DNA of 64,000 bases, taken from positions 124,001 through 188,000 of the forward strand of contig CAYFOK010000003.1 in the NCBI GenBank assembly GCA_964344685.1, given 5' to 3'. The notes under the pieces were generated by a model that saw only the letters and a list, made by a program, of their open reading frames with translations, made no database searches and was not told the origin of the DNA. The stretch is from Scalindua sp964344685. Lineage in GTDB: Bacteria; Planctomycetota; Brocadiia; Brocadiales; Scalinduaceae. Made by a program: the position numbers and the translations under genes. Each line of letters begins with the position of its first letter. Position 1 is the stretch's first letter. Shown here in pieces: positions 25,444 through 34,659 of the stretch.

Positions 25444-27756
25444 TCAAATCCCTAATTCGTTTATTTTCTTTCTTAACGTTGAAAAATTAAATGGTTTCTT
25501 GATGATAAAGTCAACTTTCCAATCCTCTTCTTCTATCATCTTTATTTTTTCACCCCAACCTGTTGCGATGCCGATTTTCGGCTTTTTATCCAGCTCATTT
25601 ATGGCCCTGATTACATCATATCCGGTGACATCCGGCATGACCAGGTCACACAAGACGAGATCAAAATCTTCTCTCCTGGTCAGTTCTATAGCCTCTGCAC
25701 CATTGTCAGCCGTCTTTATAGCATGGCCCTCCCTGGAGAAAAAGTCATTCAGTAACGTACATATCTGCTGCTCATCATCTATTGCTAAAATACGGAGTTT
25801 TTTTGTCGTAATCTCCCGGACCGGTTCAGACGGAGCTGCTTTTTGAACTGCATCTTTGCGGACTGGAATGCTCAGGTTAAATGTTGTACCCTTTCCAACC
25901 TGACTTTCCACTTTTATCTTACCGTAATGCCTCTTTATGATGCTATAGGCGACGCTCATACCCAACCCTGTCCCATGTGGCCTGCGTGTCGTAAAAAACG
26001 GATCAAATACCTTCTTCCTGATTTCTTCAGACATACCTTTACCGGTATCTGCAAAGGTAATTTCTATGAAATCATCTTTGAGCTCGTCCGCCTGGCTGAT
26101 TGATCGTGTTGATATAGTGATGGTACCACCACCTGGCATAGCATCCAGGGCATTATTTATCAGGTTTATAAACACCTCTCTCAACTCTGTCGGATTACAG
26201 AATACCTCTTCTGCTTTTCTTACATCTACGGTGTCTATATGATAAGTTAATCCTTTAGACTGTGCAATATTCTTCCATCTGGGCATTGTGAATTCAACTG
26301 CCTGTTTTATCAGATACTGTATATCAACAAAAATGTAATCTGATACCTTTAATTCCGACTTGGCAAATGTAAGCATGCTTTTAACTATTTCAGCTCCATC
26401 TTCACTTGCTTTAATAATTGCTTCCAGGCCATTCTTTAATGCCTTATCGTCGTTAGAACAGCCCTCAAGCACCTCCGCACTCCCCATGATAACCGCAAGG
26501 ATATTATTAAACTCGTGGGCAACTCCTGCTGTTATTGTCCCCAGTGAATTCAATTTTTCCGACTGTAAAAGTGTAGCCTCCATTTTCTTGTGTTCTGTAA
26601 TGTCTTCTGCTATCCCAATAATGTGGTCTATCATCCCTGTCGGTGTCTTGACAGAAAAAGCACGGTCCCGAATCCACCTTTCCGATCCGTCCGGACGAAT
26701 AATTCGATACTCTTCTGCAAAGTCAGTTTTACCACGGATATGACCTTCAAGAGCGGCAGTTACTTTGTCTAGATCGTCCTGATGAATACTATCCATCCAG
26801 GACTTCGGATTTTCATATAAACTTTTGCATGTACGGCACCAAACGTTCTCATACGCAGGACTAATATATTGCAACTGGGTGAAATCTGAAGAAGCTATCC
26901 AGAAGACTTCAGGTATATTTTCTGCCAACTCTCTGAAACGCTCTTCACTTGCCTGGAGCCGTTGTTCTGATTTCTTGCGCTCGGTGATGTCACGGATAAA
27001 CCCTACCACAGCATTTATATTATCCTTGGCATCCCGCATTGGACTAAGCGAAATCTCATGCCAGAAATTACCGTTTGGCAATGTAACTATATGCTCCGTG
27101 AGTATTTTCTCTCCCACATCAAAAACACGCTTAATTTCTGCGAGTCTCAACTCTGCCTGATCCGGGAGTACAAACTCCACTATTGACCTGCCAATAACAT
27201 CAACAGCACGCAAACCGTATCGTTTATCCATCTCCGGTGTGCCCCATAGTGCCTTTATTTTACCTTCACGATCGTAAATTATCACGGCACTTTCATACAG
27301 AGAAGATAGTATGCTCCTAAATCTTGCCTCACTCTCCTTCAACTCCTTCTCTATCCTCTTATGCCTGACGGTGTAATCCCACTCCAGCAGAATCTTGTCA
27401 CAGATATTGGGCAAGTTATCCAGCTCAACTGCAGATTTCACTATATAATCAAAAGCACCTGCCTTCATTGCCTGGACCGCTATCTTCTCATCTCCATGGC
27501 TTGTCATAATAACAACGGGATATGGCGGCTCTTCCGTGTCGGCAGGTATCAGTTCGGTTCCCTTACCATCCGGCAGGATATAGTCGGCAAGTATCAAATC
27601 AGGACTGGACTCTGCAATTCTGGAGTGTGCTTCGTCGAGATTGCGTACACGTGTCAAGATTATTGGTATGGTTGTTGATTCAAAAGCCAGGGAAATCAGG
27701 TCTGCATGAGCATCTTCATCTTCAATAAGCAGGATATTAATCTTCTTTACATTCAT
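25444..27756 (-). CDS. Cytosolic hybrid kinase (REC-PAS-PAS-HK-REC)
   Basis: A 770-residue soluble kinase without membrane segments. An N-terminal receiver (LILADYILPDGKG; KAGAFDYIVKS) is followed by two PAS domains (about 140-270 and 275-395, the second of the PAS-PAC type with WMDSIHQDDLDKV and RIIRPDGSERWIRDRA), a HisKA with GVAHEFNN, a HATPase with NLINNALDAM, DTGKGM and GTGLGMS, and a second receiver with Asp about 704. From the H-box to the end it is closely similar to the NIT-domain kinase at 11552-15511, indicating a shared kinase-receiver module. It lies 102 bases upstream of the sigma-54 activator on the same strand, so phosphotransfer to that activator is likely. Confidence 0.92.
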   Translation of the reverse strand: MNVKKINILLIEDEDAHADLISLAFESTTIPIILTRVRNLDEAHSRIAESSPDLILADYILPDGKGTELIPADTEEPPYPVVIMTSHGDEKIAVQAMKAGAFDYIVKSAVELDNLPNICDKILLEWDYTVRHKRIEKELKESEARFRSILSSLYESAVIIYDREGKIKALWGTPEMDKRYGLRAVDVIGRSIVEFVLPDQAELRLAEIKRVFDVGEKILTEHIVTLPNGNFWHEISLSPMRDAKDNINAVVGFIRDITERKKSEQRLQASEERFRELAENIPEVFWIASSDFTQLQYISPAYENVWCRTCKSLYENPKSWMDSIHQDDLDKVTAALEGHIRGKTDFAEEYRIIRPDGSERWIRDRAFSVKTPTGMIDHIIGIAEDITEHKKMEATLLQSEKLNSLGTITAGVAHEFNNILAVIMGSAEVLEGCSNDDKALKNGLEAIIKASEDGAEIVKSMLTFAKSELKVSDYIFVDIQYLIKQAVEFTMPRWKNIAQSKGLTYHIDTVDVRKAEEVFCNPTELREVFINLINNALDAMPGGGTITISTRSISQADELKDDFIEITFADTGKGMSEEIRKKVFDPFFTTRRPHGTGLGMSVAYSIIKRHYGKIKVESQVGKGTTFNLSIPVRKDAVQKAAPSEPVREITTKKLRILAIDDEQQICTLLNDFFSREGHAIKTADNGAEAIELTRREDFDLVLCDLVMPDVTGYDVIRAINELDKKPKIGIATGWGEKIKMIEEEDWKVDFIIKKPFNFSTLRKKINELGI

Positions 27757-27819
27757 TGGTTCGGATTTTCAGATTAATTATTTGAGTCTCCTCTAGTAGA
27801 CCCAACCTACATACTAATC

Positions 27820-27900
27820 CTCACACAACGATACAGAGAACACAAAGTGTAAAAATTGTTAACTTCTGTTTTTCTTGTGCTCTTTGTGTCTATGTGTGAG
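27820..27900. repeat. Imperfect palindromic element (CACAAAG type)
   Basis: CTCACACA followed by a CAAAG-rich arm (27820-27847) faces an inverted arm ending TATGTGTGAG (27874-27900); the outer 8 bases pair perfectly and the inner 18 at about 13 positions. A related element is at 40614-40700. A run of seven T follows on the plus strand. It looks like a dispersed non-coding repeat. Confidence 0.5.
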
Positions 27901-28000
27901 TTTTTTTAACTTCTGCAGGATATGGATAAAGTCCTCTGGAGTTTTACTTCTTCAGGCCGTATATTCATACGATTGATACCGAGCCGCAGCTACACACTGC

Positions 28001-28459
28001 TTACTTCCACGGATGGTAGTTCCATGCCAGCCAGTAAAAACCGATATCATCCATTATCTTATTAAACTTTTCAAAGTTAACCGGCTTTACCAGATAGCTG
28101 TTTGCATGATACCCATATGCTTTTGCCACATCCATCTCCGCAGTGGATGTAGTAAAAATAACGGTTGGTATCTTTTCCAGCTCCCCGTTTGACTTTATCT
28201 CTTTCAAGACTTCAAGACCGTCTAACTTTGGCAACCGCAGATCCAGAAGGACCAGGTGCGGTAATGGACTCTTTGAAGGATCAGAATAGTCTCCCTTCCT
28301 GAACAGATAATCGAGAGCTAATTCACCATCAGAGACATGATAAATTTTATTTGCTATTCGATGATCTTCGAAACTGCGCATTACCAATTCGGCATGTGCT
28401 ACATTATCCTCTACAAGCAAAACCGTGACAGGTTCTCCATTAATCTTTTTATCTGTCAT
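28001..28459 (-). CDS. Rcp1-type response regulator
   Basis: A 152-residue receiver-only regulator: LLVEDNVAHAELV, LVLLDLRLPKLDGLEVL with the phosphoacceptor Asp, IFTTSTAEMD and YLVKPVNFEKF. ATG 28459 is chosen because AAAGGAGG lies directly upstream on the minus strand; the frame is open further but without another site. The start overlaps the end of the kinase gene by 11 bases (ATG inside the final codons), indicating translational coupling. With the kinase and the binding-protein gene upstream it forms a three-gene signalling operon. Confidence 0.93.
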   Translation of the reverse strand: MTDKKINGEPVTVLLVEDNVAHAELVMRSFEDHRIANKIYHVSDGELALDYLFRKGDYSDPSKSPLPHLVLLDLRLPKLDGLEVLKEIKSNGELEKIPTVIFTTSTAEMDVAKAYGYHANSYLVKPVNFEKFNKIMDDIGFYWLAWNYHPWK

Positions 28460-30449
28460 TTTCGGAAGGTCCTCCTTTCTTCGCAACTGTAAAACAAAAA
28501 GTACTGCCTTTTCCTTTGCCCTCAGACTCAATCCATATACGTCCACCGTGTACTTCTATGATACGCTTTACTATTGCCAGCCCTATCCCTGTTCCGTCAC
28601 TATCCTGATCCAGTTTATTGAAGAGCCCAAAGACATTTTCATGGAAGCGTGGCTCTATCCCCATACCGTTATCGAGAACATAATATACATCTTCTCCGTT
28701 TTCCTGTCTAGCTCCTATTTCAATGCACGGTTCCGGCTGGCTGTCCATATGTTTTGCGGCATTGCTAATAAGGTTTTGTAATACCTCCACTAAACGATGC
28801 CGATCCACGTAGATGATAGGTAGGCCAGGAGCAGTTTTCACCTGTATCCCCAGCTCTTTGATCTGTCCTTCAACCAGACTTAACGCTTCTTTTACCAGGT
28901 CATTCAAAGAAACCTCTTCCTTTGTCCCTACGATTCTCCCAACTTTGGACAATTCCAGCAGATCATCCAGGAGCCGGTTCATTTTCAGGGTTGCATTATG
29001 TATGTAACTTATATCTTTCTTAATACGTTCCGGATCTCTTTTCTTTATGTCTTTCTCAAGCATACCCAGGAAACCTTTGATGGTTATCAGAGGACTTTTC
29101 AAATCGTGAGAAACCGTATAAGCGTATCGCTCCAGCTCGGCATTTCTTGCCTCCAACTCAGATGTACGGTCCTTTACAAGTTTATTGAGTTCTTTATCCC
29201 AGTCTTGAATCTGATGAACCATAGAATCAAATGCCAACGCCAGGACACCCACCTCATCCGATGACTTTATTGATGTCCTGACAGCGAGGTTACCTTTCTC
29301 TACATCTCGGGCAGCCTTGCTCAGTCGCCGGAGGGGACGTGAAAGGTTTCGTGCGATTAAGATTGTTAACCCCAACATCAAAGCGGCACAGAAAGAACCG
29401 ACAATAATGCGGTAGTAAATACTCTTTAGTAAAGGTGCAAAGACATCTGCCTGATCACGTTTGACTACCAGCCCCCATCCAAGATCAGACGTGAGGCGGA
29501 TATGCCGATATGCAGCCAGAACAGCTTCGCCACGATAGTCTTCTGCCGCAATTATACCTTCCTGACCTTGAGCGGCAAGTACGGCCGGTTTGGCATTAAT
29601 CTGGTATTCCAAAGGTATGGCGGTAGTCCCATCTGCCAGAGTATGCTTAAGTGTATTGAGTATCTTTACATCCTGGTTAATGAGCAGCGCTTCACCTGTC
29701 TTGCCCAGACCTCCGCCTGTATGGAGCATTGGTTTGATAAAATCTTTAGAATTGATCTGCATTATGAGTACTGCAGATGTTTGATCTTTATCGTAAAGAT
29801 TAATAGAGCGAAAAACAAATAATTTAAGGACACCGCTCAAAGGATCTTTGCCAATAGTTATTATTTCATTATAACCTTGATGAAGGATTTGGGATAGGGA
29901 GCGTTGAGGGAAAATATCCATATCCACATCCGCTTCCTCATTTTCGGTAGATGCTATAATTGTACCTGTTGCAGCATTGGCAATTTGTATTTTATCGTAT
30001 ACAGCATACGACTCTTTAACAAGTTTCAGGTGCTGTGTGAGCTCCTGGTGAGTTTTTTCCCCTTGCATTTTAGCAGAGAGTTCTTTACCCCTTAAATTTT
30101 TAGAAATGTTTTTATCAATTATGGGAGATAGTGACACTACGTAAGACCTTAGTATGTTGCTTTCTGACAGAACCTTCGCATCATCTCGTCGCTCTTCCAT
30201 CCAACGCTTAAAGCGTTCCTTCTTCAAATCTGCAACCAGATTGAGATTCCGAAAGACTTCGGTCTGGTACTGTTTATATTCCCCCTTGAAAATTGTAAAT
30301 GGTATACCAAATAATTCCGACAAAATATATATTACCAGAATAATTAAAAATATAGATCCAAAATAGATTAGCATCTTAGATCGAATACTGATGAAGAATC
30401 TTTTTTTATCAGAAACTTCTGCATTATTGTCTGGTGCTTTGTCACTCAT
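28449..30449 (-). CDS. Membrane sensor histidine kinase paired with a binding protein
   Basis: A 666-residue kinase. TM1 is at about residues 27-50, a periplasmic Cache-type region at about 60-340 (GGLGKTGEALLINQD; LGWGLVVKRDQADVF), TM2 at about 345-365, HAMP at about 366-420, a coiled stretch, HisKA with YTVSHDLKSPL (His448) and a HATPase (NLISNAAKHM, DNGMGIEP, GTGIGLAIVKRIIEVHGGRIW). There is no receiver; the coupled Rcp1-like protein supplies it. The gene starts 9 bases after the stop of the periplasmic binding protein, which suggests the binding protein presents its ligand to this sensor. Confidence 0.93.
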   Translation of the reverse strand: MSDKAPDNNAEVSDKKRFFISIRSKMLIYFGSIFLIILVIYILSELFGIPFTIFKGEYKQYQTEVFRNLNLVADLKKERFKRWMEERRDDAKVLSESNILRSYVVSLSPIIDKNISKNLRGKELSAKMQGEKTHQELTQHLKLVKESYAVYDKIQIANAATGTIIASTENEEADVDMDIFPQRSLSQILHQGYNEIITIGKDPLSGVLKLFVFRSINLYDKDQTSAVLIMQINSKDFIKPMLHTGGGLGKTGEALLINQDVKILNTLKHTLADGTTAIPLEYQINAKPAVLAAQGQEGIIAAEDYRGEAVLAAYRHIRLTSDLGWGLVVKRDQADVFAPLLKSIYYRIIVGSFCAALMLGLTILIARNLSRPLRRLSKAARDVEKGNLAVRTSIKSSDEVGVLALAFDSMVHQIQDWDKELNKLVKDRTSELEARNAELERYAYTVSHDLKSPLITIKGFLGMLEKDIKKRDPERIKKDISYIHNATLKMNRLLDDLLELSKVGRIVGTKEEVSLNDLVKEALSLVEGQIKELGIQVKTAPGLPIIYVDRHRLVEVLQNLISNAAKHMDSQPEPCIEIGARQENGEDVYYVLDNGMGIEPRFHENVFGLFNKLDQDSDGTGIGLAIVKRIIEVHGGRIWIESEGKGKGSTFCFTVAKKGGPSENDR

Positions 30450-30458
30450 TATTACTTT

Positions 30459-31595
30459 TTATTCAATACCGTAATTGAATTGATTAAGTTTATACTCTTC
30501 AGAGTGCGTAACTACGTCTATTATGATCTGAAAGTCAAAGCTATTGTGTACTATTTCCCAATTTGTAGCTGCGGGAATTTTATTCAGGCTTTTAAGTATT
30601 TTAAATTCCGTGTGCAGTGGGCCGTTCTGCCTGAGATCATTTTGTGGAATTATGGGTGCTGAAGTTATACCCAGAATATCATTCCCGGCCAGGGTTGCAT
30701 ATTGTTCTATAGTGAGTTCGAGCTTCTGGTTTGTTAAACTTTCAGATGCCTGCAGCGCCCATTCACTGGCTTTTAAAAGATTTTCTCTGCTACTTTGCAT
30801 CCACCGAAGTGCGCGAACTTCGGCTGCTATTATCTGCCGGACAATTTCAGGATATTTGTCAGAAAAAGACTTTGCAAAATATATGTATCCTGAACTGAGA
30901 AACCGGTGGATTACAACATTATCAGGATACTTCATCAGTGTGATAGCAGGAATTGGTTCCCATGCAGAGAAAGCTGTAATCTCTCCTGACTGCAACGCCT
31001 CTGGCATCTCATAAACCTCCATTGGTACCAGGCTGACCTCTGCTTCGCTGAGCCTGCCGGAAGCAAGCGCCTTTAACAGTGCATAATGCGCATTAGAGCC
31101 CAAGGCGTAGCCAATCTTCTTCCCGCGTAATTCTCTGATTAACATGGAGCGATTAGCTACAACAGAAGTAAATCCCTGCTGGATTAAAGCAGGAATAACA
31201 ACGTCCATAGTTGCCGCAGCAGTTATGGAAGGCATGTCACCGCCTATGCCGACATCAATATCGCCCTTTCGTAGAAAATAGTTTACATCATCTCCCTTGA
31301 AAAATGGGTAGAATCCGGTTTTCATTCCCAATGCCGCCAAAACCTTCTGCAAAACGCCATCACGTTTAATCACTTCGGTGATAAAGCCGGTTGGCAAATA
31401 CATAGGCTGTACGCCCAGATTGATGACATTTTCTGTATTATTAAATTTGTATTTGGAGTAGACAGGGTGATTTGAAAGATCCGGAGTTTTGACAATAGAG
31501 TGATCATCCGCTCTAACGGTTTTAAGGAAAACTGTCTGCACTGTCTGTATCAGACATACCGTAAGAATTGTATAAATAACGATCCTTATCTTCAT
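30459..31595 (-). CDS. Periplasmic NMT1/SsuA-type substrate-binding protein
   Basis: A 378-residue secreted binding protein of the NMT1/THI5 class (nitrate, taurine, sulfonate, pyrimidine-precursor binders). The signal peptide covers residues 1-29 (cleavage near VRADD). Typical motifs are the early LGVQPMYLPTG strand, GDIDVGIGGDMPSI, the hinge LRGKKIGYALGSNAHYALLKAL and TAFSAWEPIP. No ABC permease or ATPase gene is adjacent; instead a sensor kinase starts 9 bases downstream. That context implies a sensing rather than a transport role. The ligand cannot be read from sequence; nitrate-like anions would suit the organism but this is a guess. AGGAG precedes ATG 31595. Confidence 0.88.
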   Translation of the reverse strand: MKIRIVIYTILTVCLIQTVQTVFLKTVRADDHSIVKTPDLSNHPVYSKYKFNNTENVINLGVQPMYLPTGFITEVIKRDGVLQKVLAALGMKTGFYPFFKGDDVNYFLRKGDIDVGIGGDMPSITAAATMDVVIPALIQQGFTSVVANRSMLIRELRGKKIGYALGSNAHYALLKALASGRLSEAEVSLVPMEVYEMPEALQSGEITAFSAWEPIPAITLMKYPDNVVIHRFLSSGYIYFAKSFSDKYPEIVRQIIAAEVRALRWMQSSRENLLKASEWALQASESLTNQKLELTIEQYATLAGNDILGITSAPIIPQNDLRQNGPLHTEFKILKSLNKIPAATNWEIVHNSFDFQIIIDVVTHSEEYKLNQFNYGIE

Positions 31596-32109
31596 TATAA
31601 CTCCTAACCTTTAATTTTTCGAAAAACTGATAATCTGCTATGCAAATCCATGCAGGCCTGTTAAATCAATTTTAAAACAATTTTTTCAGGTTGATAAAGT
31701 GTTATTTAACTTTAATCCAGATAGTACGAACTATTGTGAAAGGAATGCCCGGGTAAAACGTTCCGTCAGATAACCATCCAGAGCAGACAGTATTAACCCA
31801 GCTTAAATACTATTCTGTGATACCATACAAGGTATATAATTTTGGTATGTATTTACAACTGTTGTGTGGATCTCAACTTATAGGCGGAATTATACATATA
31901 TTGTAAGAATTTGCAAACAAATTTTAAAAAGTGGCAGATGGTTTACACTTATGCGTTTATAAATGATATATCCTAAGCAAAACTCTATTGGAAAGAATGT
32001 AGTAGCACTTCCGAATGCTTCTGAACGAGCAGACGGTGAAAGGCATGTTGATTATATAAGAATGGGGTCATTCATCCTAAGGCAGGCATGATATTGTTCT
32101 TAGAAAAAA

Positions 32110-32172
32110 CCAAATCCCCCGATAAACCCCCTTGTGGAGAAGGAGGACGAGGAGAATCCCGGGGGGATTTGG
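32110..32172. repeat. Inverted repeat CCAAATCCCCC
   Basis: CCAAATCCCCC (32110-32120) and GGGGGATTTGG (32162-32172) are perfect 11-base inverted copies around 41 bases that are purine-rich. C/G-rich ends of this form are typical of dispersed miniature elements in many bacterial genomes; a second copy was not seen in the window. Confidence 0.5.
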
Positions 32173-32231
32173 TCAAAGAAGCTAATTCATGAAACATTCG
32201 GATACTATTAATAAACTACAAAAATCAGTAA

Positions 32232-32307
32232 CTGCTGGTTCAACGACTTTCTTCCTGTATTTGAAAGTTGGCCTCCCTGCCATAATACATTGTGATTGAA
32301 CCAGCAG
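32232..32307. repeat. Inverted repeat CTGCTGGTTCAA
   Basis: CTGCTGGTTCAA (32232-32243) and TTGAACCAGCAG (32296-32307) form perfect 12-base terminal inverted repeats around 52 bases. The size and layout resemble a miniature inverted-repeat element, but no target duplication was identified. Confidence 0.45.
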
Positions 32308-32593
32308 CTTAATAACGCAACCTTCATTACAATTTGCCCGATTGCCAAAAACCTTCTCACATTACTCACAAATACTAAATAAATAATTTGGAGGTTTGTA
32401 TAGATATCAAAACATATGCCAAAGACAGAAAATTGTTTGATATTTACATTTTCAAGTATCTGCAAAAATTAACTCTCGAACCTAAAACGACTTGCAAATA
32501 CTCTAAGATGATTAAACGTTGTGTATGTGAAGTAAACGAAGTTGATTACCCAAATAACCCATGTGCAATGGCACAACAATGAACGCCACAAAT

Positions 32594-32609
32594 GTGTGCC
32601 GTGGCACAC
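32594..32609. repeat. Short dyad GTGTGCC/GGCACAC
   Basis: A perfect 7-base dyad with a 2-base centre lies 43 bases beyond the stop of the second sigma-54 activator. It could be a regulator site or a weak transcript end. Confidence 0.3.
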
Positions 32610-32651
32610 TTAAATAAAAGCAGGTGGTATTGATCAAATCTGGACGGCGTG

Positions 32652-34355
32652 TTATCTACCTGTTGCCATCTCGATTTTATAGTCTTTAATCTTTCTATAT
32701 ATGTTACGCCTGCTAATGCCCAACAACCTGGCTGCCATAGTTTTATTCCCGGCTGTTTTTTCAAGCGCCTGTATAATTATCCGTTTTTCGTCAACGCCCA
32801 TATTCTTGAAAGAAGTCGTCTTAGATGAAAAAAAGTTTCCAAAAACAGGTGGTAGATGTTTAAGAGTAATCGTTTTCTGGTGGCACAGGATAAATGCATG
32901 TTCCAACGCATGCTCCATCTCCCTCACATTACCAGGCCAGGAATAATCCATAAACACTCTCTGGACATCCGTAGATATGCCCAGAACATCTTTGTTTATT
33001 TTTTTATTGAATTTTTTTACGAAGTGATCTGTGAGAAATGGGATATCTTCTTTTCTTTCCCTTAATGGAGGTACGCGTATTTCTACTACATTAAGGCGAT
33101 AGTAAAGATCTTCACGGAATTCTCCCTGTTCTATCTTTTTACGAAGATCCTGATTTGTACAGGCAACTACTCTGACATCAACCTTAATGGAAGTTGACTC
33201 TCCTACACGCTCAAAGGTTTTCTCCTGTAACACCCTCAATAGTTTCACTTGAATCTTCAGTGGCATATCTCCGATTTCATCCAGAAGAATTGTGCCGCCG
33301 TCTGCCATCTTGAATCTACCAATCCTGTCCTTTACAGCACCGGTAAAGGAACCTTTGATGTGGCCAAAAAGTTCGCTTTCAAGCAAATTGTCAGATAGTG
33401 CAGAGCAATTTACCTTAATAAGAGGCTTGTGGTTCCGCCCCCCTTTGTAATGTAATGCTTCAGCCACCAGCTCCTTGCCTGTACCACTCTCACCAGTAAT
33501 CAGTACCGTGCTTTGAACATCAGCAAGATCTTCTATATATGAATAGATGGTCTGCATCTTTTCACTTTTACCAATGATGTTATGAACACGCTGACGCTCT
33601 TTCATCTCTCTTTCAAGACCTGCCAGATGAGTCTCGTCTCTTACTACCAGAACTGCTCCGGTAAACTTACCCACATTATTAATGAGCGGATATGTATTAA
33701 CTGTTACAACCTGTTGAGGGCACAACTTATGCCTGCATTCCAAATGGTATATTTCAATTGGCTTCTTCTTCTTAACGGTTTCTGAAAGAGCATCGATACA
33801 CCTCCCCTCACAATGTGTCTGGAGAGATTTAAAAGATTTTCCGACAGAATCACGAGACAGATGACAAATAGTATTAGCAGCTTCATTGATTTCTATAATA
33901 CACAAGTCTTTATCTACCGTTATAATTGAATCCTTTACGCTCTTGAAGATAGCCTCAAGGTTTGAGCGGAATTTTTCCTTTTCATCTGCCAGCGTTTTAT
34001 GCTTCAATGCAGTCTTTGTTATGTGCATTAAAGAGTCCAGTCGCACAGGCTTAGATACATAGTCAAAGGCTCCCAATCGAAGTGCATCTGATGCGGTATC
34101 AAAATCAGGTGCTGCCGTAATCATAACAACCGGGCAATTGAGCTTTCTATTTTTAACCTCTTTTAAGATATCTATACCGGATTTACCCTTCAGGTTAATA
34201 TCCGCCAGGATTAAATCAATATCAGATGTCTCAATCATTTCCAGAGCATCATCGTAATTTATGGCAGTAGCAACCTCATACCCTTCGTCTGAAAAAAAGT
34301 CTTCAAATGTAAATCTAATGTTCTCTTCATCGTCTATTATAAGAATCTTTGCCAT
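32652..34355 (-). CDS. Sigma-54-dependent response regulator (REC-PAS-AAA+-Fis), paralogue
   Basis: A 567-residue activator with the same domain order as the protein at 23626-25341. The receiver has Asp52 (LILADINLKG) and LSKPVR-type VSKPVR; the PAS domain (about 130-245) has Cys164, Cys182, Cys186 and Cys207 aligned with its paralogue plus two extra cysteines (152, 212). The AAA+ domain shows GESGTGKE, GSFTGA (Ser replacing the usual Ala of GAFTGA), GTILLDEIGD and FREDLYYRLNV. The Fis-type helix-turn-helix is NKTMAARLLGISRRNIYRKIKDY. GSFTGA is a known functional variant in the family. Its cognate kinase may be the SHDLK kinase operon just downstream on the same strand. Confidence 0.95.
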   Translation of the reverse strand: MAKILIIDDEENIRFTFEDFFSDEGYEVATAINYDDALEMIETSDIDLILADINLKGKSGIDILKEVKNRKLNCPVVMITAAPDFDTASDALRLGAFDYVSKPVRLDSLMHITKTALKHKTLADEKEKFRSNLEAIFKSVKDSIITVDKDLCIIEINEAANTICHLSRDSVGKSFKSLQTHCEGRCIDALSETVKKKKPIEIYHLECRHKLCPQQVVTVNTYPLINNVGKFTGAVLVVRDETHLAGLEREMKERQRVHNIIGKSEKMQTIYSYIEDLADVQSTVLITGESGTGKELVAEALHYKGGRNHKPLIKVNCSALSDNLLESELFGHIKGSFTGAVKDRIGRFKMADGGTILLDEIGDMPLKIQVKLLRVLQEKTFERVGESTSIKVDVRVVACTNQDLRKKIEQGEFREDLYYRLNVVEIRVPPLRERKEDIPFLTDHFVKKFNKKINKDVLGISTDVQRVFMDYSWPGNVREMEHALEHAFILCHQKTITLKHLPPVFGNFFSSKTTSFKNMGVDEKRIIIQALEKTAGNKTMAARLLGISRRNIYRKIKDYKIEMATGR

Positions 34356-34507
34356 TATCTTTTCCTTGTTAACATCTTGTTTTTAAAATCCAACCTGGCT
34401 TAGCCATAACCAAACAGGAGTTAATAAGTTACATCCAGCAGACCCGGTGAAATATTCTCCTACTTTATACTGATAACAATTCTTAACAGCTAAAACTTTT
34501 CTATAAA

Positions 34508-34523
34508 GACAAAAAATGTGCCA
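34508..34523 (-). promoter_or_regulatory. Sigma-54-like promoter ahead of the sigma-54 activator
   Basis: On the minus strand TGGCAC, five bases, then TTGT matches the -24/-12 consensus TGGCAC-N5-TTGC except that the -12 GC is GT. It lies about 150 bases upstream of the activator start and could allow autoregulation. The mismatch is at an important base, so confidence is low. Confidence 0.3.
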
Positions 34524-34659
34524 AAAAAACTTAATAAATAGCAAAATTGCTAAGACGTTCTAACAGATCTTTTAAGCATTTAACACATAGTCGCTTACAC
34601 AATTCTCTCCCGTACTGTCAAAGCCTTTTTTTGCCAATAATGCCTTTGAACAGCATACC

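Larger units (their letters stand above)
31596..32651. other. Long non-coding stretch with three inverted repeats
   Basis: The 1056 bases between the second sigma-54 activator stop and the binding-protein start hold no supported gene. Three inverted repeats (32110-32172, 32232-32307, 32594-32609) are listed separately. Frames at 31963-32091 and 32388-32582 were considered and not accepted. Confidence 0.5.

Noticed and set aside
31963..32091. 42-codon plus-strand frame starting MIYPKQNSIGKN
   Set aside because: Very short, no ribosome site, no recognisable motif; could be a remnant but cannot be supported.
32241..32310. GGTTCAA sequence resembling a tRNA T-loop
   Set aside because: No acceptor, D or anticodon stem can be built around it; the motif is the end of an inverted repeat.
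32388..32582. 64-codon plus-strand frame in the gene-free kilobase, with GGAGG nearby
   Set aside because: GGAGG lies inside the would-be first codons rather than before a start codon, composition is not clearly coding, and no family is recognised.
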